Below, in pieces: positions 46,841 through 54,721 of a stretch of DNA of 64,000 nt; the first letter of the stretch is position 1, and each line of letters opens with the position of its first letter. Under the pieces are notes generated by a model. The model had not been told where the DNA came from and did no database searches. It saw nothing but the letters and a program-made list of their open reading frames with translations. Both the position numbers and the translations under genes were made by a program. This DNA is from Streptomyces sp. NBC_00539 (GTDB taxonomy: Bacteria; Actinomycetota; Actinomycetes; Streptomycetales; Streptomycetaceae). The DNA lies in assembly GCF_036346105.1 (NCBI RefSeq), contig NZ_CP107811.1, positions 992,001-1,056,000 of the forward strand, given 5' to 3'.

Positions 46841-49294
46841 GTGACCGCCGTCCCGCCAGTGGAGTCCGACGGCTGTGAACTCGGGCGTGAGCAGGCGTTC
46901 CTGGACGTGCTCCACGCCCGGGTCGACGCCCGCCGGGCGGAGTTGGGGGACCGGCTCGCCGAGACGCTCGCGCAGGGGGGCGACGGGACGGCCCAGGCGC
47001 GGATCGAGCGGCAGAGCACGGTGGAACGGCTGAACCGGCTGCTGACCGCGCTCGACGCGGCGGAGGACCGGCTCTGCTTCGGCAGGCTCGACCTGAGCGA
47101 CGGGGAGCGCCGCTACATCGGCCGGATCGGCGTGCGCGGGGAGCGGCCCGACGACGACCCGCTGCTGATCGACTGGCGTGCCCCGGCCGCCCGGCCGTTC
47201 TACACCGCCACCCCGGCCGTCCCGCAGGGCGTCCTGCGACGGCGGCACCTGCACACGAAGGGCCGGGAGGTGACCCGGCTGGACGACGAGCTGCTGGACG
47301 CCTCGGCCCCGGGCGCCGCCGGAGTCGAACTGACCGGTGAGGCGGCCCTGCTGGCGGCGCTGGGCGCGGACCGCACCGGCCGGATGCGCGACATCGTGGC
47401 GACCTTGCAGGCGGAGCAGGACCGGATCATCCGCTCCCCGCACTCCGGCGTGCTGGTGGTCCAGGGTGGCCCCGGGACCGGCAAGACCGTGGTCGCCCTG
47501 CACCGGGCGGCCTACCTGCTGTACACGGCCCCGCGCCTGAATGACCGCGGTGTGCTGGTGGTCGGCCCGAGCACCGTGTTCCGCAGCTACATCAGCCAGG
47601 TGCTGCCGGGGCTCGGCGAGACCAGTGTGCTGCTGCGCGCGGTGGGTGAGCTGTACCCCGGTGTCACCGCCACCGCGGTCGAGTGCGAAGCCGCGGCCGA
47701 GATCAAGGGCCGGCCGGCGATGGCGCGGATGCTGGAGGCCGCGATCCGCGCCCGGCAGGCCGAGACGGCCGGCCCGGTACGGGTCCGGCTGGGCGGGGAA
47801 GACCTGACGCTCGGGCGGCGCTGGCTCCGGGACGCGGCCGACGCCGCCCGCGGCACGCGGCTGCCGCACAACCTGGCCCGGCCCGCCTTCTGCCGGGCCG
47901 TGATCGCCGAGGTGGCCGTGCGGCTGGCGAAGGTGATCGCCGACATCGAGGAGCGCTTCGAGGAGGACCTGTCCGACCGCATCGACTCCGCCGGGCTCGA
48001 CCGCGCCGTGGCCGGTGACCTGGCCTCCGTCTTCGGCCCGGACGCACCGCAGGTGGACCTCGCGCAGCAGGCCCTGGACGAGCTGGCCGACGCGGAGCAG
48101 CACTGGCTGGCCGAACTGCCCGGGGATCCGGGCATGCTGCGGCTGCTGGAGCGGCTGTGGCCGGTGGTCACTCCGGAGCGGTTGCTGGAGGAGCTCTACG
48201 CGGACGAGGAGGCCCTGGCCGCGGCGGCGCCGTGGCTGCTGCCCGGGGAGCGGGCGCTGCTGTCGCGCCGGCCCGGAAGCCCCTGGACGCCCGCCGACGT
48301 TCCGCTGCTGGACGAGGCCGCGGAGCTGCTCGGCTTCGACCACGGCGCCGCGCTGGACCGGCTGGCCGGTGAGCGGGCCGAGGAGGTCGAGTACGCGCAA
48401 GGGGTGATCGACATCGCGCGCGGCTCCCGGGCCGTGGAGGACGGGGCGGGAGACGGGGCGGAGCGGCTGACGGCGGCGGACCTGGTGGACGCCGGACGGC
48501 TCGCCGCGGGTTACCGGGAGGCGGCGGTGACCACGGTCGCGGAGCGGGCGGCGGGTGACCGCTCCTGGGCGTTCGGCCATGTGATCGTCGACGAGGCGCA
48601 GGAACTGTCGGCGATGGCGTGGCGGTTGCTGGTGCGCCGGTGCCCGTCACGCTCGTTCACCGTGGTCGGCGATGTGGCGCAGACCGGTGACGCCGCCGGT
48701 TCGGTGTCGTGGCGCGATGCCCTGCGGCCGCACTTCGGCGACCGCTGGCGGTTCGAGCGGCTGAGCGTCAACTACCGTACCCCTGCCGAGATCGTGTCCG
48801 CCGCCGATGACGTCCTGGCCGCGATCCACCCGGAGCTGGAGGGTGCGCGCGCGGTGCGCAGGAGCGGCGAGGAGCCGTGGCGCGAGCAGGTGCCGCCCGG
48901 CGCCCTGGCGGCCCGTGTGGCCGAGCTCGCCGGCCGGGAGGCTTCGGCCGTCGGCTCGGGGCGGTTCGCGGTGATCGCGCCGGCCGCGGAGGTGGAGCGG
49001 CTGGCGACGGCGGTGTGCGAGTCCGTTCCCGACGCGTCGTGGGGGCCCGAGCCGGACCTGGACCGGCGGACGGTGGTGCTCGGCCCGCGTCAGGCCAAAG
49101 GGCTGGAGTTCGACTCGGTCCTGCTGGTCGATCCGCAGGGAATGCTGGACGCGTCCGCGCGCGGTCCGGGCGACTTGTACGTGGCGCTCACGAGGGCGAC
49201 CCGCCGGTTGTGCGTGGTGCATCCCGGTGCAATCCCCGCCGTGCTCGCGCGGCTGCCCGAAAGGAAATCAGAATCCTTTCCGGGCGCGGGTTGA
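46841..49294 (+). CDS. HelD/HelR-type RNA-polymerase-associated helicase
   Basis: An 817-aa UvrD/Rep-like SF1 NTPase. An N-terminal coiled-coil-like arm (residues about 1-75) is followed by LCFGRLDLSDGERRYIGRIGVR and DWRAPAARPFYTATP, characteristic of HelD. Walker A is VVQGGPGTGKTVVALHR and Walker B-like VIVDEAQELSAMAW, then VVGDVAQTGD, a Q-loop NYRTPAEI and a terminal YVALTRATRRL. Actinobacterial HelD/HelR proteins bind RNA polymerase, recycle stalled complexes, and some protect against rifamycins. GTG 46841 has GGAG upstream; an earlier ATG in frame gives a poor extension. Beside a biosynthetic operon it could be self-resistance against an RNA-polymerase inhibitor, or a stray gene. Confidence 0.9.
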   Translation: MTAVPPVESDGCELGREQAFLDVLHARVDARRAELGDRLAETLAQGGDGTAQARIERQSTVERLNRLLTALDAAEDRLCFGRLDLSDGERRYIGRIGVRGERPDDDPLLIDWRAPAARPFYTATPAVPQGVLRRRHLHTKGREVTRLDDELLDASAPGAAGVELTGEAALLAALGADRTGRMRDIVATLQAEQDRIIRSPHSGVLVVQGGPGTGKTVVALHRAAYLLYTAPRLNDRGVLVVGPSTVFRSYISQVLPGLGETSVLLRAVGELYPGVTATAVECEAAAEIKGRPAMARMLEAAIRARQAETAGPVRVRLGGEDLTLGRRWLRDAADAARGTRLPHNLARPAFCRAVIAEVAVRLAKVIADIEERFEEDLSDRIDSAGLDRAVAGDLASVFGPDAPQVDLAQQALDELADAEQHWLAELPGDPGMLRLLERLWPVVTPERLLEELYADEEALAAAAPWLLPGERALLSRRPGSPWTPADVPLLDEAAELLGFDHGAALDRLAGERAEEVEYAQGVIDIARGSRAVEDGAGDGAERLTAADLVDAGRLAAGYREAAVTTVAERAAGDRSWAFGHVIVDEAQELSAMAWRLLVRRCPSRSFTVVGDVAQTGDAAGSVSWRDALRPHFGDRWRFERLSVNYRTPAEIVSAADDVLAAIHPELEGARAVRRSGEEPWREQVPPGALAARVAELAGREASAVGSGRFAVIAPAAEVERLATAVCESVPDASWGPEPDLDRRTVVLGPRQAKGLEFDSVLLVDPQGMLDASARGPGDLYVALTRATRRLCVVHPGAIPAVLARLPERKSESFPGAG

Positions 49295-49320
49295 CCCGCC
49301 TGTCAAGGTCTGCCTATAAA
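49291..49320 (+). promoter_or_regulatory. Promoter TTGACC-N18-TATAAA, leaderless transcript
   Basis: TTGACC (49291-49296), 18-bp spacer, TATAAA (49315-49320), then ATG 5 bp later at 49326. There is no room for a ribosome-binding site. The transcription start should fall on or next to the exporter's ATG, giving a leaderless mRNA. The -35 box overlaps the helicase stop codon. Confidence 0.65.
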
Positions 49321-49325
49321 CCACT

Positions 49326-50603
49326 ATGTCTTCGAGCGCAGAGCAGCAGACCATCGATGATCCCGCGAAATCCACCCCACAACCCCTCAGGAAACTGAGG
49401 GGTTTCCGATTCTTCTTCCTTTCCAGGACGATATCCGGACTGGGCTCGGCCGTCACCACGGTCGTGCTTCCGGTCCTGACGTACCAGCAGACGCGGTCCC
49501 CGCTCCTGGTGTCCCTGGTCGCCGCGGCGGGAACCCTGCCGTACCTGCTGTTCGGGCTGGTGGCCGGGGTGGTGGCCGACCGGGTCGACCGCCGCCGCCT
49601 CATGGTGGCCGCCGACATCCTCAACGCCGCCTGCCTGGCGACCATCCCGGCGGCAGCCGCCCTCGGGGTGCTGACGGGCGTCCAGGTGATCGTCGTGGCG
49701 CTGCTGTCGTCCAGTCTCGCGCTGTTCTTCGACGCGGGGGTGTACGGGTTCGTTCCCGAGACGGTGGGCAAGGAGAACCTCGCCCAGGCCAACGGCCTGA
49801 TCTACGGCGCGGAGTCCGTCGTCCGCATCACCGGCACCGCGGTCGCCGGCGGCCTGATGGTCCTGCTCAGCCCGGCGGATTCCGTCGTGGTCGACGCCGT
49901 CTCCTTCATCGCCTCCGCGGTCCTCGTCCGGGCCGTCGCCCGCAAGCCCCGTAGTGGCGCTCCCGCCGCGCGCCCCGGTTTCAAGGAGTCCGTCGGCGAG
50001 GGGCTGCGGTTCCTCTGGGGACACCCGGTGCTGCGCACCATGACCGTGGTCGGCACGCTGCAGTCCTTCGCCGGAGGAGCGATCGTCGGGCAGATGGTCG
50101 TCTACGCGGACCGCGGGCTCGGGATCTCCGGCACGGACGCGCGGATCGGATTCCTCTACGCGGCGTGGAGCGCCGGCGGGATCGGCGGTTCGCTGCTCCT
50201 GCCCAGGATCCGCCGCCGGCTCGACGCCTCCCGGATCCTCCTGCTGGCGCTGCCGGCGGGTGCGCTGCTCGGTCTGGTCGTGGTGTTCGCCCAGGACTGG
50301 CGGGTCGCCGTGGCGGCGCTCGCGGTGTGGGGGTCGGCCTACCTGGTGGTGCTCGTCAACACGATGACGTACTCGCAGGAGGTCACGCCCGCGGAGCTCC
50401 AGGGCCGGGTGAACACCACCCGCCGGATGCTCTCCTCGGGCCTGGGGGTCCCGCTGGGAGCACTGGTCGCCAGCGCGGTGACCGTGCGCTTCGGGATCCA
50501 CGCCGGGATGTCGACGGCGGTCGCCTCGGTCGCCCTGGCCGCCGCACTGGTCTGGTCGGTCCACGTACGACAGCTCGTCCGGGAACCCGCGCGGCGCGAC
50601 TGA
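49326..50603 (+). CDS. MFS exporter (TMS/enterobactin-exporter type)
   Basis: A 425-aa MFS transporter with about 12 hydrophobic segments: FRFFFLSRTISGLGSAVTTVVLPVL at the N-terminus, GLVAGVVADRVDRRRLMVAADIL (the MFS signature loop), and SYISYSQE-like ...NTMTYSQEVTPAELQGRVNTTRRM near the end. It is driven by its own leaderless promoter. It lies directly upstream of the IDWP peptide gene, so it is the best candidate for exporting the mature peptide or its precursor. Confidence 0.9.
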   Translation: MSSSAEQQTIDDPAKSTPQPLRKLRGFRFFFLSRTISGLGSAVTTVVLPVLTYQQTRSPLLVSLVAAAGTLPYLLFGLVAGVVADRVDRRRLMVAADILNAACLATIPAAAALGVLTGVQVIVVALLSSSLALFFDAGVYGFVPETVGKENLAQANGLIYGAESVVRITGTAVAGGLMVLLSPADSVVVDAVSFIASAVLVRAVARKPRSGAPAARPGFKESVGEGLRFLWGHPVLRTMTVVGTLQSFAGGAIVGQMVVYADRGLGISGTDARIGFLYAAWSAGGIGGSLLLPRIRRRLDASRILLLALPAGALLGLVVVFAQDWRVAVAALAVWGSAYLVVLVNTMTYSQEVTPAELQGRVNTTRRMLSSGLGVPLGALVASAVTVRFGIHAGMSTAVASVALAAALVWSVHVRQLVREPARRD

Positions 50604-50625
50604 AACACCTTCCGCATCCGGCCCC

Positions 50626-50634
50626 CCAAGTTGG
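50626..50634. promoter_or_regulatory. CCAA-G-TTGG palindrome
   Basis: A 9-bp CCAAGTTGG palindrome after the exporter gene and upstream of the peptide gene. It matches the CCAAGNTTGG sites at 51146 and 51167. Candidate binding site for the neighbouring XRE regulator. Confidence 0.4.
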
Positions 50635-50809
50635 CAAGATCCCGTCCATAGCGGGCCTGCGGAGGCCGATACCCGGCCCGGCCGCAGCGTCCGCTCTGTC
50701 GGAAAACCGCAGCTCGGAGGGGTCTCACTGGAGCCTTCCGGTGTTGCCGAACCTTGTCTAGCTATTGCCAAAGAAGATGACGGGATTCTATTGTCGTTCT
50801 GCGCCCACA

Positions 50810-50831
50810 AAGTTCGACCGTGCGCGAACTT
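50810..50831. promoter_or_regulatory. AAGTTCG-N8-CGAACTT inverted repeat
   Basis: Perfect 7-bp inverted repeat, 8-nt spacer, in the 288-bp non-coding stretch between exporter and peptide genes. The spacing suits a dimeric regulator or a leader hairpin. Distinct from the CCAAG-TTGG sites. Confidence 0.5.
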
Positions 50832-50858
50832 CCGATGGATGCAGCCACGTCCATCGAG

Positions 50859-50878
50859 GTGGACTGTCCGCATACGCG
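50859..50878 (+). promoter_or_regulatory. Second copy of the shared 20-bp motif
   Basis: Matches 46639-46658 at 17 of 20 positions (GTGGACYGTCCGCATAYSCG) and lies 13 bp before the peptide gene start. Suggests common control with the divergent 46.6-kb intergenic region. Confidence 0.5.
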
Positions 50879-50891
50879 AAGGAAATACACT

Positions 50892-51098
50892 GTGAAGATC
50901 ACCCAGATCGCCGCCGCCGGAACAGCCGGACTCGCCGCAGCCGCCGCCTCGGCCCTGCTGCTGCTCGGCGGCGGCTCGGCTGCTGCGGCCCAGGCGCCGG
51001 AGCCGACCGAAAAGGTGGTCGTCACGGCTGCCATAGACTGGCCCGCGGCTTCCGCGACCTCCGCGACCAGCGCTTCGCCGATCATCGACTGGCCGTAG
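50892..51098 (+). CDS. Putative precursor peptide with two IDWP cores (68 aa)
   Basis: GTG 50892 has AAGGAA 7-8 bp upstream. The N-terminus (VKITQIAAAGTAGL, then an Ala/Leu-rich hydrophobic run to about residue 34) is a Sec-like signal peptide or transmembrane leader. After APEPTEK the tail carries VVVTAAIDWPAA (IDWP at residues 48-51), an Ala/Ser/Thr spacer, and SPIIDWP at the exact C-terminus (residues 65-68). Repeated short cores in one gene match what is known of the pheganomycin locus, where one gene encodes several precursor peptides that a ligase joins to a guanidino-dihydroxyphenylglycine derivative. It lies between an exporter and a regulator, next to the whole dihydroxyphenylglycine pathway. 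Its identity as precursor is inference. Confidence 0.75.
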   Translation: MKITQIAAAGTAGLAAAAASALLLLGGGSAAAAQAPEPTEKVVVTAAIDWPAASATSATSASPIIDWP

Positions 51099-51142
51099 CA
51101 CGCGGCGGGCGCTCCTGACTCCGACTCACATCGGGCAGCGAA

Positions 51143-51182
51143 TTGCCAAGATTGGGCAAGGCTTGACCAAGCTTGGCCCAAG
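51143..51182. promoter_or_regulatory. Operator-like array CCAAGATTGG / CCAAGCTTGG, 21 bp apart
   Basis: Two palindromes, CCAAGATTGG (51146-51155) and CCAAGCTTGG (51167-51176), are exactly 21 bp apart, two helical turns. Further CAAG/CTTG half-sites lie between and after them. The array is upstream of the XRE regulator gene, suggesting cooperative autoregulation. Confidence 0.55.
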
Positions 51183-51194
51183 GTGGAATCATGA

Positions 51195-51221
51195 GGGGGT
51201 GGGCCGTTTTGGCCCACCCCC
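51195..51221 (+). terminator. 11-bp hairpin between peptide and regulator genes
   Basis: Perfect stem 51195-51205 with 51211-51221, GTTTT loop. There is no T-run after it. It may end the peptide-gene transcript or act in the leader of the regulator mRNA. Confidence 0.6.
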
Positions 51222-51222
51222 T

Positions 51223-51241
51223 CCTGGCGCCGGACGCCAGG
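51223..51241 (+). promoter_or_regulatory. Second leader hairpin (CCTGGCG stem)
   Basis: CCTGGCG-N5-CGCCAGG begins 2 bp after the preceding hairpin and 40 bp before the regulator's start codon. Tandem hairpins at this place suggest attenuation or partial termination. Confidence 0.45.
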
Positions 51242-51279
51242 TGTTGGACACTCGGTTGATCTCCACACAGGAGCGGATT

Positions 51280-52497
51280 TTGCTGGAGCAGCCAGGATTC
51301 GGCCGTCGCTTGCGGCAACTGCGGCAGCAGCAGGGCAAATCGCAAGCCGATCTGACAGGCCCGGGCATGTCCGCCACGTACCTCTCGCGTCTTGAGTCCG
51401 GCGCACGCAGACCCACCGACCGGGCCGTCGCCTACCTCTCGGAAAAGCTCGGCGTCCCGCTGCGCACCCTCGCGGAGCAGCCCGAGGACAGCCTGGCCGA
51501 CGTGGTGGCCACCATCGCCTCCCTCTCCGAGCGCGAACTGGACGCCGAGACCGGCCGGATCCTCTCCGAAGCCCTGCGCGGCGATCCGGGTTCGGACCTC
51601 ATGACCCGCTGGCACGGGCTGACCCAACTCGGTCGCGTCTACGAGGTCGTGGGGGATTCCCCGGCCCAGCGCGACACCCTGACCGAGCTCACCGCGCTCG
51701 GCGAGGAGCTGGGGCGCCCCGCACTCCAGGTCCGCGCCCGGATCTGGATGGCCCGCTGCGCCCGTGACGTCGGTGACGCGAATGCGGCCCGGCAGGCCGT
51801 GCGCGAGGCGCTCGCCCTGAGCGAGCAGCACCACCTGCGCATCTCGGCCTCCGACCACGTCCGCAGCAAGCTCGTCCTCGTCTCGGCCGAAGCCGAACTG
51901 GGCGACCTGGCCGAAGCGGCACGGCTCAGCGACGAGGTCTGCGAGGCGCTCGGATCCACGCGCGGGACACTGGCCGCCGAGGCGTACTGGACGGCGGCCA
52001 CCGTCAGCACGCGCCAGGGGAACCATCCGCGGGCCTTCGCCCGCCTGACGGAGGCCCTGGCCGCCATCGACAGCCGCGATGACCTCATGCTGTGGATCAG
52101 GCTGCGGCTGGCCGCCGCGTCCTTGTCCATCCAGGCCATGCCGGCGCGGCTCGACGACGCCCAGTCCTACCTGGACAGTGTCGAGCCCGCCCTGGAACTC
52201 ACCGGCACGCCCCGCCACCTCCAGGAGCTGCTGTTCCTCAAGGCCAAGCTGGCGTTCCACCAGGGCGACGTCGAGCGGTCCACCGAGCTGGCCGCCCGGG
52301 TCAAGGACGGCGCCCCGCTGCTCTCCTACCGGGACCAGGTCCGCTTCGAAGTGCTGGAGGGCCTCCTCGCGATGTACGCCGGCGACCCGGATGCCCGGCG
52401 CCGCCTCACGGACCTCGCGGCGAAGGTGCAGACGGCCAACATGCCGGACCTCGCCGCCGAGGTCTGGCGGACGGTCGCCGAGAACAGCGGGCGGTAG
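51280..52497 (+). CDS. XRE-family regulator with TPR domain
   Basis: About 405 aa. Residues 8-65 form a Cro/C1-type helix-turn-helix (FGRRLRQLRQQQGKSQADL, SATYLSRLESGARRPTDRAVAYLSEKLGV). The rest is TPR-like helices (RIWMARCARDVGDANAARQAVREALAL, QLLFLKAKLAFHQGDVERSTELA). Such HTH-TPR proteins often sense small peptides or ligands through the TPR part. TTG 51280 is preferred because AGGAG lies 6 bp upstream; longer in-frame starts lack a ribosome site and would read through the hairpins. It lies between the putative precursor gene and the dihydroxyphenylglycine operon. It probably controls the cluster and itself through the CCAAG-TTGG sites upstream. Confidence 0.9.
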   Translation: MLEQPGFGRRLRQLRQQQGKSQADLTGPGMSATYLSRLESGARRPTDRAVAYLSEKLGVPLRTLAEQPEDSLADVVATIASLSERELDAETGRILSEALRGDPGSDLMTRWHGLTQLGRVYEVVGDSPAQRDTLTELTALGEELGRPALQVRARIWMARCARDVGDANAARQAVREALALSEQHHLRISASDHVRSKLVLVSAEAELGDLAEAARLSDEVCEALGSTRGTLAAEAYWTAATVSTRQGNHPRAFARLTEALAAIDSRDDLMLWIRLRLAAASLSIQAMPARLDDAQSYLDSVEPALELTGTPRHLQELLFLKAKLAFHQGDVERSTELAARVKDGAPLLSYRDQVRFEVLEGLLAMYAGDPDARRRLTDLAAKVQTANMPDLAAEVWRTVAENSGR

Positions 52498-52526
52498 CGG
52501 GCCCTCCTGCGGAAACACGCGAGCAG

Positions 52527-52569
52527 AACGCCTCCAGGGCCCGGCGGGGAGCCGGGCCCTGGAGGCGTT
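52527..52569. terminator. 19-bp bidirectional terminator
   Basis: Perfect 19-bp stem (52527-52545 with 52551-52569), 5-nt loop, between the convergent regulator (stop 52497) and PhyH gene (stop 52597). Suited to stop transcription from both sides. Confidence 0.85.
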
Positions 52570-52596
52570 GTGGGGTGTGCGGCGCGGCCGCTGGGG

Positions 52597-53439
52597 TCAG
52601 GCCGGGTCGGATACGGGCAGCAGGCCCAGTCGCTCGTCGTGGCAGCCGGTGATCGGCGTGGTGTCCCGGCCGACGAGGAAGGCCGGGCGGGTGGGGTTGG
52701 CGGGGGCGTTGGCGACCGCGTTGTAGGTGATCAGCAGGAGGGCGCGCCGGTCGGCGGAGCGGTTGTTCGACGAGGAGTGCACGATGCTCGGGTGGAAGGC
52801 GTGCAGTGAGCCCGCCCCGCCGAGGATCGTCGACGTGCCGTTCTCGGCGATCAGCCGCTGGGCCCGGGCCTCGTCGACCGTGTACGCCAGGTCGTTGGAC
52901 ACGTGCCGGCGCCAGTCGGAGGCGGTGTCCGCCGACTTGTCGGGCAGGTCGAACAGGCCCATGGTGTGCGATCCGGGGATCACGACCAGGGGGCCGTTCT
53001 CCTCGTGCACGTCGTCCAGCGGGATCGCGAAGTTCACCGCGTCGGGACGCGGCATCGCGTCTTCCTCGCTCCAGAACGCGTAGTCCTGGTGCCACGGCCA
53101 GGCCGCTCCCTCACGCGCCTGCTTGAGGTTGACCTTGAACTGGTACACGTAGACCGGGCCGCCGATCAGCGTCTCGGCGATTTCCACGAGCATCGGGTGG
53201 CGCACGAGCGCCGCGCACACGTCGTCGAACTCGTGGCAGCCGTGGATGGCGCGGACGACGTCGCTGTCCTTCTCGTGCACCACCTCCGGCCGGCGCCGGC
53301 CGCTGATGTCCGCCACCCGACGGCGCAGCAGCTCGACCGACGCGTCGTCGAACCGGTAGGGCAGGGCGCAGGAACCGTCCCGTTCGTAGGCGGATTTCAG
53401 CTCGGACCGGGTCCCGCCTATGACGGTGGACGTAGACAT
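52597..53439 (-). CDS. PhyH-family Fe(II)/2-oxoglutarate dioxygenase
   Basis: A 280-aa phytanoyl-CoA/ectoine-hydroxylase-type oxygenase. Seen: VYVYQFKVNLKQAREGAAWPWHQDYAFW (His-x-Asp of the facial triad in WHQD), NFAIPLDDVHEENGPLVVIPGSHTMG, the distal His in SIVHSSSNN, and the 2-oxoglutarate Arg region NRSADRRALLL. ATG 53439 is chosen because GAGGAG lies 7 bp upstream; an ATG 6 bp earlier is too close to it. Located at the end of the amidinotransferase/P450/Dpg operon, it is a candidate for hydroxylating the aromatic amino acid, for example a ring methyl to hydroxymethyl. The P450 is the alternative for that step. Confidence 0.9.
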   Translation of the reverse strand: MSTSTVIGGTRSELKSAYERDGSCALPYRFDDASVELLRRRVADISGRRRPEVVHEKDSDVVRAIHGCHEFDDVCAALVRHPMLVEIAETLIGGPVYVYQFKVNLKQAREGAAWPWHQDYAFWSEEDAMPRPDAVNFAIPLDDVHEENGPLVVIPGSHTMGLFDLPDKSADTASDWRRHVSNDLAYTVDEARAQRLIAENGTSTILGGAGSLHAFHPSIVHSSSNNRSADRRALLLITYNAVANAPANPTRPAFLVGRDTTPITGCHDERLGLLPVSDPA

Positions 53440-53539
53440 GAACATGCTCCTCGTTCTTTGTTCGCTGTACGGGTGCTGCGGGCGGCCGTGCGGGGCCACC
53501 GGTGCGGGGTTCGCGGCCGCGGACGGGCAGCCTGACGGG

Positions 53540-54679
53540 TCAGCCGAGGTAGTCCTCGGCGCCGCCGGCCCGCACCGTGTCGAGGGTGAAGCAGTGGAAG
53601 CCGCCGCCGAAGAGCCTGCGGTGACGGTGGCGGACCGGGACGACCGTGAACCCGTGCTGTTCCAGCGTGCGGATGAGCGTCTTGCACGCGTCGTTGACCA
53701 TGACGGTCGACTCGTCGATCGACAGCAGGTTCAAGTCGATGTAGGGGCTCGGCGGGATGGGGTCGCCGCCCTCGTACTGCGGGTAGTCCTCCAGCGCGGG
53801 CGTGGGTGCCACGATGACGTCCCAGTTCCGCAGCGCCTCGGGGAGGTAGTCGCGGACCCCCTCCGAGCGCAGCAGCAGGGTGCCGGGGCGCAGCGCGACG
53901 ATGACGCTGTCGATGTGGCTCTGCGTGAGCTTGTGCATGCGGTGGACGCGGAAGCGTCCTTCGAGGTGCCGCTCCAGCCAGTCGACGGCCAGCGCGTGGT
54001 TGGCGTTGGAGATGTTGACGATCACGTCGCGCCCGAAGCGCAGGGCGTTCGCGCCGTCGATCAGCATCTCCAGGCCGACGTCGTACGGGGAGGGGCGGGG
54101 TTCGAGCGGCACCTCGACGTTGGGGGCGGCGGTGGCCACGTTCCCGGGGTCGAAGGAGTTGTCGGTCATGACCGGGCGGGGCATGGTGGTCCAGCGGGCG
54201 CCCTGGAGGAAGTAGTCCTGGAAGATCTGGGAGAGGAACTTCGTCTCGAAGTAGCGGGCCCGGAGCATCGGCGGGGTCTCGATGATCTCGTCGCCGAGGA
54301 TCAGGGTGTTGTCGCGGACGTTCAGCGGCGGCGTGACGGGCGCGGACCAGAACGGGGTGCTGACGCCCCGGTCGAACTTCTCCGGCGCCAGCGGCCGGTG
54401 GACCGTGATGCCGAGCGAGCGCAGGGTGTCGGCCATGCCTTCGACGTCCTCGACGAGTTCGTCGGCCAGGCGCTGGCGGAAGGCTATGCGCTCGGGTGAC
54501 TCGGACGTCGCGCCGTCCTCGGACACCCGGATGCTCGGGTAGTAGCCCCGGGCGCCGGTGAGGTTGTCGCTGATGAACATGTCGAAGGTGAGGTCGCGCA
54601 CGCGCTGGGCGTAGTTGTCGGCGGAGCCGACGACGACCTCCTTGAGGGAAGACCATTCGTCGTAGCTGTTGAGCTTCAT
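53540..54679 (-). CDS. Amidinotransferase (L-Arg:glycine/StrB1 type), paralogue 1
   Basis: A 379-aa amidinotransferase. N-terminal MKLNSYDEWSSLKEVVVGSADNY is the family signature. Active-site elements include LTQSHIDSVIVALRPG (His-Ile-Asp) and the catalytic Cys in LFGGGFHCFTLDTVR near the C-terminus. These enzymes move the amidino group of arginine onto an amine. In this setting the acceptor is most likely a dihydroxyphenylglycine-type amino acid, giving the guanidinoacetic acid of pheganomycin/resorcinomycin-like products. A second paralogue lies at 61671. ATG 54679 starts at the conserved N-terminus. Confidence 0.95.
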   Translation of the reverse strand: MKLNSYDEWSSLKEVVVGSADNYAQRVRDLTFDMFISDNLTGARGYYPSIRVSEDGATSESPERIAFRQRLADELVEDVEGMADTLRSLGITVHRPLAPEKFDRGVSTPFWSAPVTPPLNVRDNTLILGDEIIETPPMLRARYFETKFLSQIFQDYFLQGARWTTMPRPVMTDNSFDPGNVATAAPNVEVPLEPRPSPYDVGLEMLIDGANALRFGRDVIVNISNANHALAVDWLERHLEGRFRVHRMHKLTQSHIDSVIVALRPGTLLLRSEGVRDYLPEALRNWDVIVAPTPALEDYPQYEGGDPIPPSPYIDLNLLSIDESTVMVNDACKTLIRTLEQHGFTVVPVRHRHRRLFGGGFHCFTLDTVRAGGAEDYLG

Positions 54680-54721
54680 GGGGGTCCTTCGGTGGGGCGG
54701 GAGGTGATCAGGGCCTGATGA

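Noticed and set aside
50762-51406. Minus-strand frame across the peptide gene
   Set aside because: No ribosome site, no motifs, crosses operators and hairpins. The plus-strand 68-aa gene with a ribosome site explains the region better.
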